A DNA stretch of 43,787 nucleotides from Roseimaritima sediminicola (GTDB lineage: Bacteria > Planctomycetota > Planctomycetia > Pirellulales > Pirellulaceae), in assembly GCF_009618275.1 (NCBI RefSeq), contig NZ_WIAD01000050.1, positions 1 to 43,787 of the forward strand, in the 5' to 3' direction. The notes beneath the pieces are model-generated. The model saw nothing but the letters and a program-made list of their open reading frames with translations, was not told the DNA's origin and made no database searches. Each line of letters begins with the position of its first letter. Position 1 is the stretch's first letter. Made by a program: the position numbers and the translations under genes. Shown here piece by piece: positions 16,150 to 24,328 of the stretch.

Positions 16150-16755
16150 CTAGCGTTCGGCGGGGATGGTCGTGGGGGTGTCGCAGACGTCCGACGGCTT
16201 GATGATCGCGGCGATCGCCAGGCCGGCCAGGAACCAGCCGACGATCACGTCCAGGACGAACATGGCCGTGTAGTGCGCCGGAAACCACATCCAATTGAAG
16301 TACGCGACGTGTCCCATCAAGGCCAGGAAGACGCCGAAGCCGCTGACAAAACCCACTCGCTGCAGGTACGTCTTGCAGCAGCAACCGCCGGCGGCACAGC
16401 ACAGCAGCGTGGCGACGATTGAGGCGCCCAGAAAGTCGGTCAAAAAACCGAGCAGCATCGTGGTCGGCGGCATCGGCGGGCCACCTTCGCGATGAACGAA
16501 CAAGGTAAAAATCGGACCTTGCTGATGCCGCTGACGGTATTCCGATGCGGGATCCATCATCGCTTCGCTGCTGCCGTAGGGGACGACGTACACGCCGGTG
16601 TCCAAGTCCTGGGCGATGACCGCGTCGCGGATCGTATCCTCGTCGACCAAGGGGCCGACCGTCGGGCCGTGAATGGGCAATACCATCCAGGCCAGCAGCT
16701 GCCAAACGTAATAGATGACGGCGCCGGCGAGACCCGCCAAGACAATGCGTTTCAT
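16150..16755 (-). CDS. conserved-looking membrane protein of unknown function
   Basis: A 201-residue protein with four probable membrane segments (about 5-27, 98-122, 133-152 and 158-186) and a hydrophilic domain between the first and second. A cysteine cluster (LLCCAAGGCCCKTY, about residues 117-130) lies at the end of the second segment. The first segment has no cleavage site, so it is likely a true membrane anchor. I do not recognise the family. Nothing in the neighbourhood indicates a function. The ATG at 16755 is the only plausible start. Confidence 0.75.
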   Translation of the reverse strand: MKRIVLAGLAGAVIYYVWQLLAWMVLPIHGPTVGPLVDEDTIRDAVIAQDLDTGVYVVPYGSSEAMMDPASEYRQRHQQGPIFTLFVHREGGPPMPPTTMLLGFLTDFLGASIVATLLCCAAGGCCCKTYLQRVGFVSGFGVFLALMGHVAYFNWMWFPAHYTAMFVLDVIVGWFLAGLAIAAIIKPSDVCDTPTTIPAER

Positions 16756-16829
16756 CGGATTGAATTCCCGGTTGCTAGAAGAGCGGTGGATTCAGTGAGC
16801 CATGCGTTTACGGCTGGATCGCCAGTCCG

Positions 16830-16910
16830 TTAAGCACGTCGCAACATTTCATTCGGCTTTACTCTCTCAGTGGGAGAGTAAAGCCGAATGAAATGTTGCG
16901 ACGTGCTTAA
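16830..16910. repeat. perfect long hairpin, 37-bp arms
   Basis: Bases 16830-16866 and 16874-16910 are perfectly complementary over 37 bp, with a 7-nt loop (TCAGTGG). The outer end TTAAGCACGTCG recurs in part at 2738-2748. The inner part (ACTCTC / GAGAGT) resembles the GAGAG/CTCTCCC family. It lies between the divergent membrane-protein and sulfatase genes, so it is not a simple terminator for either. The rest of the 305-bp gap contains no gene. Confidence 0.97.
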
Positions 16911-17060
16911 TCTTCACTGATCGCACACCAAGGAAAATCTCCTGCTGAGATTTGCGTTTGTCGCGTTTGCCGCGTCATCGGCCCCGCAGCGTCGCCGCGG
17001 GGATTAGAATGAAACGCCTTGCGCCGCCCTTCACCCCGCCCTGCTTTCACCGGAATTGCT

Positions 17061-18494
17061 ATGCCTGTGTCTCGCTCCTGTGCACTGTCCTGCGCCTTGT
17101 TGTGGGCGATTGCATTCGTCGGTTTGGTGCCCGCGGTTGCCGCAGAGCGGCCCAACGTTCTGATCATCATCGCCGACGACTGCACCTTCAGCGACTTGCC
17201 GCTGTACGGTGGCCAGAACGCCCAGACGCCGAACATCGATCGCTTGGCCGCCGAAGGGTTGACGTTCAATCGAGCGTACCTGAGCGAGGCGATGTGCCAG
17301 CCGTGTCGTTCGGAGCTGTACACCGGACAGTACCCGATGCGCAACGGCTGCGCCTGGAACCATTCGGCCAGCCGACCCGATACGATCAGCATGCCGCAGC
17401 GGCTAGAGCGGGCCGGCTACCGGGTCGGACTGGCCGGCAAGGTGCACGTGAAACCGCGTGCGGTCTATCCGTTTGAAAGGGTAGCCGGGTTCGATCCGAA
17501 CTGCGTGCGCGACCCGACGCGCACCTGCGACCTGCAACCCGCCGCTGAGTTCGTCGCTGGCGACGATCCGTTCGCCCTGGTGGTGGCCTTGGTCGAACCG
17601 CACGTGCCATGGGTGATGGGCGACGCCTCGCAGTACCCGCCGGATCAATTGCGTCTGCCTCCGCACCTGGCCGACACCAAGCTGACGCGGGAAGCCTTCT
17701 CGCGATACCTGGCCGAGATCACCTACATGGATGGCCAAGTCGGACAGATCCTCGAGATGCTCGAGCAGAGTGGCAAGGCGGACGAGACGCTGGTGTTGTT
17801 TACGTCCGAGCAGGGCTCGCAGTTTCCCGGATGCAAATGGACCAACTGGGACACCGGCGTGCACACCGCCTTGGTAGCTCGCTGGCCGGGGCGCGTGCCC
17901 GCCGGCCGGCGAACCGACGCCATCGTCCAGTACGCCGACGTGCTGCCCACGCTGATGGAACTGGCCGGACTCTCGCCCTCTGCCGACGCCCCGCCGATCG
18001 ATGGACAGAGTTTCGTCGAGGTGCTGTTGGGACAGACCGATACCGCGCGGCGTTATGCTTACGGCCTGCACAACAATCTTCCCGAAGGACCGCCCTACCC
18101 CGTGCGGACGATCACCGACGGCCAGTACCGGTTGATCCGCAACCTGACGCCCGAGGAGCTGTACATCGAGCGGCATTTGATGGGCATCCAGGGCAACGGA
18201 AAATTGAACAACCCCTACTGGCAGTCCTGGGTCGGTCAGGCCAGCGAGGATGCCAACACGTATCGGCTGACCCGCCGCTACATGCGACGTCCGGCCGTGC
18301 AGCTTTATCATACGGCCGAGGATCCCCACGAGATGACCAACCTCGCGGACCAGCCGGAAATGGCGGAGAAACTAGCCGAGCTGAATCGCGAACTGGATCG
18401 CTGGATGACCGCTCAGGGCGATCCCGGCATCCCGCAGGACACCCTTCGGTCGCTGGAAGCCGCCCGCCGCGGTGAGCACCGGTTTGTGCCGTAG
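17061..18494 (+). CDS. secreted sulfatase, heparan N-sulfatase-like subgroup
   Basis: A 477-residue sulfatase with a signal peptide (cleavage near VAA at 26-28). The metal site opens with IIADDCTFSD (D39, D40). The formylglycine motif is CQPCR at 79-83, with C79 as the residue to be modified. The later motif reads TSEQGSQFPG plus KWTNWD, where most sulfatases have SDNG. That Glu/Gln version followed by KW is known from the sulfamidase (heparan N-sulfatase) branch, so an N-sulfated or related sulfated sugar is a reasonable substrate guess. ATG 17061 is used because it is the start that gives a proper signal peptide. The stop TAG (18492-18494) is followed directly by a GTTAGTT satellite. Confidence 0.92.
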   Translation: MPVSRSCALSCALLWAIAFVGLVPAVAAERPNVLIIIADDCTFSDLPLYGGQNAQTPNIDRLAAEGLTFNRAYLSEAMCQPCRSELYTGQYPMRNGCAWNHSASRPDTISMPQRLERAGYRVGLAGKVHVKPRAVYPFERVAGFDPNCVRDPTRTCDLQPAAEFVAGDDPFALVVALVEPHVPWVMGDASQYPPDQLRLPPHLADTKLTREAFSRYLAEITYMDGQVGQILEMLEQSGKADETLVLFTSEQGSQFPGCKWTNWDTGVHTALVARWPGRVPAGRRTDAIVQYADVLPTLMELAGLSPSADAPPIDGQSFVEVLLGQTDTARRYAYGLHNNLPEGPPYPVRTITDGQYRLIRNLTPEELYIERHLMGIQGNGKLNNPYWQSWVGQASEDANTYRLTRRYMRRPAVQLYHTAEDPHEMTNLADQPEMAEKLAELNRELDRWMTAQGDPGIPQDTLRSLEAARRGEHRFVP

Positions 18495-18647
18495 GTTAGT
18501 TGTTAGTTGTTAGTTGTTAGTTGTTGGTTGTTAGTTGTTAGTTGTTAGTTGTTAGTTGTTGGTTGTTGGTTGTTGGTTGTTAGTTGTTAGTTGTTGGTTG
18601 TTGGTTGTTGGTTGTTGGTTGTTAGTTGTTAGTTGTTAGTTGTTAGT
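18495..18647 (+). repeat. heptamer satellite GTTAGTT / GTTGGTT
   Basis: About 22 heptamers, alternating in blocks between GTTAGTT and GTTGGTT, begin on the base after the sulfatase stop codon. Because the period is 7, the TAG in the first type falls into all three frames within 21 nt. The same array is found at 27967-28079, and its complement at 19085-19137. Confidence 0.95.
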
Positions 18648-18650
18648 TCA

Positions 18651-18702
<52 letters not shown>

Positions 18703-18754
18703 TTGTTCGTGGTTGGGCATAAACGGCGTGGCGTTCCAGGCGTTTGCGCCGGAG

Positions 18755-18832
18755 GCCCCCTCACCCCCGACCCCTCTCCCCCGCAGCTTCACTCGCTGAC
18801 GCTCGCGGCGCCGCGGGGGAGAGGGGGGAAGT
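18755..18832 (+). repeat. REP-like palindrome, GCAGC/TCGCTGACGCTCGC subtype
   Basis: The arms 18771-18784 and 18813-18826 pair over 14 bp. The loop carries TCACTCGCTGACGCTCGCGG, the subtype also found at 37123-37198. It sits in the middle of a satellite block between sulfatase and PVC cytochrome genes. Confidence 0.85.
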
Positions 18833-18857
18833 GTTGCGCAGGAATGTTGTTCTCTTA

Positions 18858-19137
18858 ACCACCAACACACCAACACACCAACACACCAACACACCAACAC
18901 ACCAACACACCAACACACCAACACACCAACCACCAACCACCAACCACCAACCACCAACCACCAACACACCAACCACCAACCACCAACCACCAACCACCAA
19001 CACACCAACCACCAACACACCAACACACCAACACACCAACACACCAACACACCAACACACCAACCACCAACCACCAACCAACAACCAACAACCAACAACC
19101 AACAACCAACAACTAACAACTAACAACCAACAACCTG
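18858..19137 (+). repeat. C-rich satellite (CACCAAC, CAACACAC, AACAACC and AACAACT units)
   Basis: This is a 280-bp array. It runs through ACACACCAAC-type units, CCACCAA heptamers, AACAACC heptamers and finally AACAACT heptamers, the complement of GTTAGTT-type units. It mirrors the left heptamer array, so the whole block from 18495 to 19137 is an inverted composite around the REP-like palindrome. It ends 37 nt before the ATG of the PVC cytochrome gene. It carries no gene. Confidence 0.93.
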
Positions 19138-19174
19138 CTTCCCCTCCTTGCCCATCCTCCCGCCTTGGTGCTGT

Positions 19175-22100
19175 ATGTGTATTCCCTTCTTTCGGTCTGA
19201 TTGCCTTCGACGGTTTCTCGCGTCGCCGGCAGGCTGGCTGAGCGTGTTGTGCGTCCTGGTCGCTTTATCGCCGGCCTTGGCCCAGCAACCGTCGTCGCGT
19301 GATCCGTCCGAGCTGCCCGCGGGCAACGAGGAAGTGGCTCGCGTGATGCGCGAGTTCAAAGGACGCGGCGAAGTGGGAGACGACTCCCTGCCGGCCACCC
19401 CCATGGAAACGCTTCGGCGGTTGTCCGTGCCCGACGACCTGCAGGTGGAGCTGGTCGCTTCCGAACCCGAGATCGCTCAACCGCTGCACGTCAGCTTCGA
19501 CTTCAAGGGCCGGATGTGGGTCGTGCAGTACCTGCAGTATCCCTTTCCGGCGGGACTGAAAATCGTTCGCTACGACCAACACCTCCGCGCCGTCTTCGAC
19601 CGCGTCCCCGAAGCCCCGCCGAACCACGTTCCGGGCGAGGACCGGGTGACGGTGTTCGAGGACACCAATGGCGACGGCGATTACGACTCGCACCGCGACG
19701 TGATCACGGGCCTGAATATTGCGACCAGCGTGGCCGTCACCCCGGAAGGCATCTGGGTGATGAACCCGCCCTACCTGCTGTTCTATCCCGATGCGGACCA
19801 GGACGCCGTGATCGACGGCCCGCCGACGGTGCATCTGAGCGGCTTTGGGCTGGAGGACACGCACTCGGTGGCCAACAGTATCCGCATGGGGCCCGACGGA
19901 TGGTTGTACGGCGTCAACGGCAGTACGACCACGGCAGCGGTCCGAGCTCCGCTGGCCGAAGATCCCCAGGCCGTCACGCCGTTTCGCGGCCAGTGTGTGT
20001 GGCGCTACCACCCGACCGGCCACCGGTTCGAAATCTTTGCCGAGGGCGGCGGCAATACGTTTGGACTGGAGATCACCGACACCGGACTGACGTTCTCCGG
20101 GACCAATGCCGGCAGCACGCGAGGCATGTTCTATCCGCAGGGCAGCTACGGGCAGAAGAGCTGGGGCAAGCACGGGCCGCTGACCAATCCCTATGCCTTT
20201 GGTTTCTTTCGGCACATGCGCTTCGAAGGCGACACGCGTCGCTTTACGCAGTCGTTCGTGGTTTATCAGGACGACGTGCTGCCGCCGCGTTACCGCGACC
20301 AGATCATCGCCATCAACCCGCTGCAGCGCTGCGTCGTCAGCAGCCACCTGCAGGAGGATACATCGACGTTCCGCACCGAGGATTTCGAGCAGACCATCGA
20401 AACCGACGACCGCTGGTTCCGCCCGGTGAATATCGCCGTGGGTCCCGATGGCGGGGTGTACTTGGCCGACTGGTACGACACGCGGTTGACGCACGTCGAC
20501 CCCCGCGACAACTGGCACAAGTCCAGCGGCCGGATCTACCGCGTGCGGCCAGCCGATACAGAGGTTGACCAGCAGACCCAGGCGGCGGACGCGTCCGGCC
20601 CCTCCTCGGCGGCACAGCCGATCGCTTCTCGAACGCGTTTCGATCTGACGGCTTTGGACCGAGCGGACCTGTTGGCGGTGCTGTCGCATCCCAGCCGCAC
20701 GATCCGCTTCGCCGGTTTGGATGTGTTGGCAACGCGCGTCGACGAGGGCCTGGACGGCGAGCTTCAACGCATCCTCGACGACGCGTCCGACCCCCGTCGA
20801 CTGGAGGCCCTGTGGACGCTCAGCCGCCGTGGAGCCTTGCGCGACGGGGCCCTGTTGGGCTTGTTGTCCGCCGAGCAATCCGACGCCGACCTGCGGCGCT
20901 GGGCCATCCGCCTGATCGGTGACCGACGTTCGGCGACCGGCGACCAAGCGGCCGCGTTGGTCGCGTTGGCCAAACACGAAACCGATCCCCGCGTCCGCTC
21001 GCAGTTGGCTTCGAGCGCCGCGCGGTTGCCTTCGCAAACCGCCTTGCCGGTGATCGATGCGATGCTTCGCCGCGGCGAAGATCTGGAAGACCTGCATCTG
21101 CCGTTGTTGGTCTGGTGGGCTCTGGAGCGTCACTGCGCTTCCGCCCCGGACGCCGTGGTCGATCTGTTCGAGGATCCGTCGCTGTGGTCCCAGCCGCTGG
21201 TCCAGGAGATCGTCGCCGGCCGGTTGATGCGTCGGTTTGCGGCGGCGGGAGAAGCGGCCGACTTCGAGGCCTGTGCGGCCCTGATGCGGCGGGCGCCGGA
21301 CCTGGCGTCCCAGGAACGGTTGATGCGTGGCTTTGAAGAAGCCTTTGTCGGCCGAGCGGTCGAGGCCCTGCCGGAGGGTTTGCGCGAACAGATCGCGGAG
21401 TATCGCGCCCAGCGGCCCGAGTCGGATCTGCCGCTGCGGCTGCGTCAGGGCGAAGCCGAAGCGGTGAAGTTGGCTCTGCGGCACATCGCCGATACGGCCC
21501 GATTGCCGGGCGAGCGGATCCGCTTGATCGAGACTCTGGGAGAAACCCGTCCACCGGCCGCCGTCGGTGCGCTTCGCAGCCGCTTGACCGGAGATCCCTC
21601 GGTAGCCGTGCGCCGGGCCGCCCTGCAGGCGCTCAGCCGGTACGAAGACCCCGGCCTCGGAGCCGCGATCGCGTCGGCCTACCACCACGCCATGGACGAC
21701 AGCAGCAACCTGCGGGAGATCGCCATCCGGGTGCTGGCCAGCCGCCCGGCCTGGGCGGATGCTCTGCTGAATGAGATCGCCGCGGCCCGGATCGCTGCCG
21801 AACGCGTGCCGCCGGACGTGGTGATGCAGATGCGCACCCTGGAGGATCCGACGCTGGACGAGCGGCTGGAGCAGCACTGGGGGACGCTGCGGGCGACACC
21901 CGAAGCCAAGCAGCGGCAGATCGCGCAGGTCCAGCAGTGGTTGGCCGCCGGCGGCAGCGGACGACTCGACCACGGCGGTAAACTGTACCAGCAGCACTGC
22001 GGCAAATGCCACACGCTGCTGGGCGAAGGCGGCAAGGTGGGGCCGGATCTGACCGGATACGAACGCACCAACCTGGCCTTCCTGGCTCATGCCATCGTGG

Positions 22101-22366
22101 ATCCCTCGGCGGCGATTCGCGAAGAGTTCACGAACTACCGAATTTTGACCGTCGACGGACAAGTTTTAACGGGGCTGTTGGAGGATCAGACGCCCCAAAC
22201 CTACGTGTTAAGGACCGCAGAAGGGCAAGCGGTCACGATTGCTCGCGACGACGTCGAACAACTCGACGCTTCTGCGGTGTCTTTGATGCCTGAAAATCTA
22301 TTATCCTCATTGTCGCCTCAAGACGTCCGCGATCTGTTCGCGTTCTTGATGCGGCCCGCGAAGTGA
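19175..22366 (+). CDS. PVC-type membrane-bound dehydrogenase with HEAT repeats and C-terminal CxxCH haem domain
   Basis: A 1063-residue secreted protein. It has a signal peptide (LSVLCVLVALSPALAQ). An N-terminal beta-propeller follows, of the dehydrogenase type restricted to Planctomycetes and Verrucomicrobia (about residues 80-480, starting LSVPDDLQVELVASEPEIAQP). Next come alpha-helical HEAT-like repeats (about 500-920). The C-terminal cytochrome c domain has HCGKCH as haem site and GKVGPDLTGY as the downstream part of the fold. Likely role: oxidation of a carbohydrate or alcohol with electrons passed to the covalent haem. ATG 19175 is preferred to the TTG at 19148 because it is an ATG and still gives the full signal peptide. 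The region just upstream is a satellite array, so transcription may come from within it or from the sulfatase gene. Confidence 0.93.
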   Translation: MCIPFFRSDCLRRFLASPAGWLSVLCVLVALSPALAQQPSSRDPSELPAGNEEVARVMREFKGRGEVGDDSLPATPMETLRRLSVPDDLQVELVASEPEIAQPLHVSFDFKGRMWVVQYLQYPFPAGLKIVRYDQHLRAVFDRVPEAPPNHVPGEDRVTVFEDTNGDGDYDSHRDVITGLNIATSVAVTPEGIWVMNPPYLLFYPDADQDAVIDGPPTVHLSGFGLEDTHSVANSIRMGPDGWLYGVNGSTTTAAVRAPLAEDPQAVTPFRGQCVWRYHPTGHRFEIFAEGGGNTFGLEITDTGLTFSGTNAGSTRGMFYPQGSYGQKSWGKHGPLTNPYAFGFFRHMRFEGDTRRFTQSFVVYQDDVLPPRYRDQIIAINPLQRCVVSSHLQEDTSTFRTEDFEQTIETDDRWFRPVNIAVGPDGGVYLADWYDTRLTHVDPRDNWHKSSGRIYRVRPADTEVDQQTQAADASGPSSAAQPIASRTRFDLTALDRADLLAVLSHPSRTIRFAGLDVLATRVDEGLDGELQRILDDASDPRRLEALWTLSRRGALRDGALLGLLSAEQSDADLRRWAIRLIGDRRSATGDQAAALVALAKHETDPRVRSQLASSAARLPSQTALPVIDAMLRRGEDLEDLHLPLLVWWALERHCASAPDAVVDLFEDPSLWSQPLVQEIVAGRLMRRFAAAGEAADFEACAALMRRAPDLASQERLMRGFEEAFVGRAVEALPEGLREQIAEYRAQRPESDLPLRLRQGEAEAVKLALRHIADTARLPGERIRLIETLGETRPPAAVGALRSRLTGDPSVAVRRAALQALSRYEDPGLGAAIASAYHHAMDDSSNLREIAIRVLASRPAWADALLNEIAAARIAAERVPPDVVMQMRTLEDPTLDERLEQHWGTLRATPEAKQRQIAQVQQWLAAGGSGRLDHGGKLYQQHCGKCHTLLGEGGKVGPDLTGYERTNLAFLAHAIVDPSAAIREEFTNYRILTVDGQVLTGLLEDQTPQTYVLRTAEGQAVTIARDDVEQLDASAVSLMPENLLSSLSPQDVRDLFAFLMRPAK

Positions 22367-22379
22367 GCGCAGCCCGTAG

Positions 22380-22396
22380 CGGAAGCCGCCAGACTT
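22380..22396 (+). repeat. GTAGC-GAA-CGCCAGACTTT motif downstream of the PVC gene
   Basis: The motif begins about 13 nt after the stop codon. Its relatives are at 32305-32327, in the complement of each 66-bp unit at 22520-22849, and at 24317-24332. It is one of the short families that gather at gene ends here. Confidence 0.6.
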
Positions 22397-22430
22397 TGGG
22401 CCGGTGCGCTTGCCGCGCTGGTTAGAGTCT

Positions 22431-22443
22431 GGGGGGGGGGGGG
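22431..22443 (+). repeat. run of 13 guanines
   Basis: An uninterrupted G13 tract in non-coding DNA between the PVC gene and the 66-bp tandem repeats. Such tracts change length by slippage in other bacteria, and they are also prone to sequencing or assembly error. Nothing shows that it controls a gene. Confidence 0.85.
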
Positions 22444-22519
22444 AGCGTTGGAGTCCAGCCTTTAGGCGATGCCGGTTTGCGTACCGCAGCGGCTCGAGCC
22501 GGGATTCCGGTGCTGCCCC

Positions 22520-22878
22520 CTCCAAAGTCTGGTGACCTCGGCTACGAGCGTAGTGGCTACTTTCGGCGGAGCGAAAGGCGACACTCTCCAAAGTCTGGTG
22601 ACTTCGGCTACGAGCGTGGTGGCTACTTTCGGCGGAGCGAAAGGCGACACTCTCCAAAGTCTGGTGACTTCGGCTACGAGCGTGGTGGCGACTTTCGGCG
22701 GAGCGAAAGGCGACACTCTCCAAAGTCTGGTGACCTCGGCTACGAGCGTAGTGGCTACTTTCGGCGGAGCGAAAGGCGACACTCTCCAAAGTCTGGCGAC
22801 CTCGGCTACGAGCGTGGTGGCTACTTTCGGCGGAGCGAAAGGCGACACTCTTTAAAGTCTGGTGACTTCGGCTACGAT
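22520..22878. repeat. five 66-bp tandem repeats plus a partial sixth
   Basis: Units start at 22520, 22586, 22652, 22718 and 22784, and a partial one at 22850. They differ at a few sites (C/T in the GAC-TC part, A/G in CGT-GTGG). Each unit contains the complement of the TAGCCGAAGTCGCCAGACTTT motif and a hairpin CTTTCG GCGGAG CGAAAG. The unit length is 22 codons, and frames stay open through the array on both strands. One of them runs into the MFS gene. Confidence 0.95.
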
Positions 22879-23052
22879 TTCATTTTTGAGAGACCCAAAA
22901 TTACCGCGACCGATACTCAAGGAAAGATCCCTCACCCGTTCCCTCCGGCGCCGGCGGCGCCGATCGCGGATCCTGCCCAAGTCAGTCCATCCCGCGTCGA
23001 TCCGCCCCGCGTCAATCCCGCCGATGTCGGGCGTCCCAAGACCTGGCAACCG

Positions 23053-24237
23053 ATGCAGCTGCCGCTGTTTCGGCTGTTCTGGTTGGCGTCTTTGGCGTCG
23101 AACCTGGGGACCTGGATCCACGAGGTGGGGGCCAGTTGGTTGATGACCGATCTGGTGGATTCGCCCGTGATGGTTGCGGCCGTGCGGACGTCGATGTCGT
23201 TGCCGATCCTGTTGTTCGCCCTGCCGGCCGGGGTGTTGGCCGACCGCCTGGACCGCCGCCGGTTGCTGATCCTGACGCAGTTGATGATGTTTTCGGTGGC
23301 GGCGACGATGGCCGGCCTGTCGTGGGCCGAACGCATAACGCCTTGGGGATTGCTGTTTCTGACCACGCTGATGGGCATGGGCATGGTGTTGCACGTTCCC
23401 ATGTGGCAGGCGTCGACGCCGGAGCTGGTGCCGCGGCGATTATTGCCGCAGGCCGTGGCGATGGGCAGCATCAGTTTTAACTTGGCTCGTTCGGCCGGCC
23501 CGGCGCTGGGAGGCATCTTGGTCGGATCGCTGGGCGCGTGGGCGGCGTTTGCGATGAACGCCTGCTCGTTCGCCGGCGTCCTGGTGGTGCTGGGGCGGTG
23601 GAAGCGAACGCGGATGGAGCATGCCAACGGCCAGACCTTCGGGGCGTCGATGGCCGAGGGCCTGCGTTTTGTGACCGGCGACCAGACGATGCGGCACGTC
23701 CTGCTGCGGGTCGTGATGTTCGTCCTGCCGGCCAGCGCGATGTGGTCCCAGCTGCCGCTGATCGCGCGGTACCAGTTGCAGTGGGGGTCGACCGGATTCG
23801 GATTGTTGATCGGTGGCCTGGGGATCGGAGCCGTATTGGCGGCGACGCAGATCGACTGGGTCCGCCAGCGTCTGGGCAGCGACCGGCTGCTGATGGTGAC
23901 CGGAATCGTGTTTGCCGCTCTCGTGGTGGGGCTGGCCCTGTCGACTTCCAAGGCGCTGTCGTTTGCGGTGATCGTGCCGCTGGGAGCGTGTTGGATGATC
24001 GTCCTGACGACACTGAACGCGACGGCCCAGATGACCCTGCCCCGGCCGCTGCGGGCCCGGGGCATGGCGTGTTACCTGATGAGTCTGGCGTTGGGAATGT
24101 CGGGCGGATCGATGCTGTGGGGACAGGTCGCCGAGGTCTACTCGCCGGCGACCAGTGTGTTGGTCGCCGCGGCCATGATGCCGGTGTTGACCTGGGTGGC
24201 GAGGAATCTGACGATCGGAACCGCGCTGACGGATTAG
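23053..24237 (+). CDS. MFS transporter, enterobactin-exporter-like (MFS_3) group
   Basis: A major facilitator with about 11-12 membrane segments, 394 residues from ATG 23053. The beginning (PLFRLFWLASLASNLGTW, then GASWLMTDL) and the loop LPAGVLADRLDRRRLL are typical of the MFS_3/EntS-like drug or siderophore exporters. Homologues usually have several residues before the FRLFW motif, and the sequence before the ATG (GRPKTWQP) fits that conserved extension. However, the only in-frame upstream start of a usual kind is TTG 22477, which lies before the 66-bp tandem repeats. The true start is therefore uncertain: ATG 23053, a rare codon such as ATT near 22883, or translation through the repeats. 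The stop TAG lies 13 nt from a palindromic repeat. Confidence 0.85.
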   Translation: MQLPLFRLFWLASLASNLGTWIHEVGASWLMTDLVDSPVMVAAVRTSMSLPILLFALPAGVLADRLDRRRLLILTQLMMFSVAATMAGLSWAERITPWGLLFLTTLMGMGMVLHVPMWQASTPELVPRRLLPQAVAMGSISFNLARSAGPALGGILVGSLGAWAAFAMNACSFAGVLVVLGRWKRTRMEHANGQTFGASMAEGLRFVTGDQTMRHVLLRVVMFVLPASAMWSQLPLIARYQLQWGSTGFGLLIGGLGIGAVLAATQIDWVRQRLGSDRLLMVTGIVFAALVVGLALSTSKALSFAVIVPLGACWMIVLTTLNATAQMTLPRPLRARGMACYLMSLALGMSGGSMLWGQVAEVYSPATSVLVAAAMMPVLTWVARNLTIGTALTD

Positions 24238-24250
24238 GTGGGCGCCGATC

Positions 24251-24308
24251 GTAGCACGGCTGTCCCAGCCGTGATGGGTGTTTCTCTCGGCTGGGACAGC
24301 CGAGCTAC
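24251..24308. repeat. paired hairpins of the GTAGC-CGGCTGTCCCAGCCG family at a convergent junction
   Basis: The arm 24251-24273 and the inverted arm 24286-24308 match at 21 of 23 positions. Each arm is itself a hairpin (CACGGCT/AGCCGTG and CTCGGCT/AGCCGAG). The two mismatches between arms are compensatory within each hairpin, which suggests that the fold is kept. It lies between the convergent MFS and peptidase genes. Confidence 0.85.
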
Positions 24309-24328
24309 TATGGGAGTGGCGACTTCGG

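Noticed and set aside
19265-22162. 965-codon open frame antisense to the PVC cytochrome gene
   Set aside because: A by-product of GC-rich codon usage on the other strand. The plus-strand gene has a signal peptide, propeller and haem motif; the antisense product has no recognisable domain.
22520-22849. CRISPR-like array of 66-bp units
   Set aside because: The units are identical along their whole length apart from a few point differences, so there are no unique spacers.
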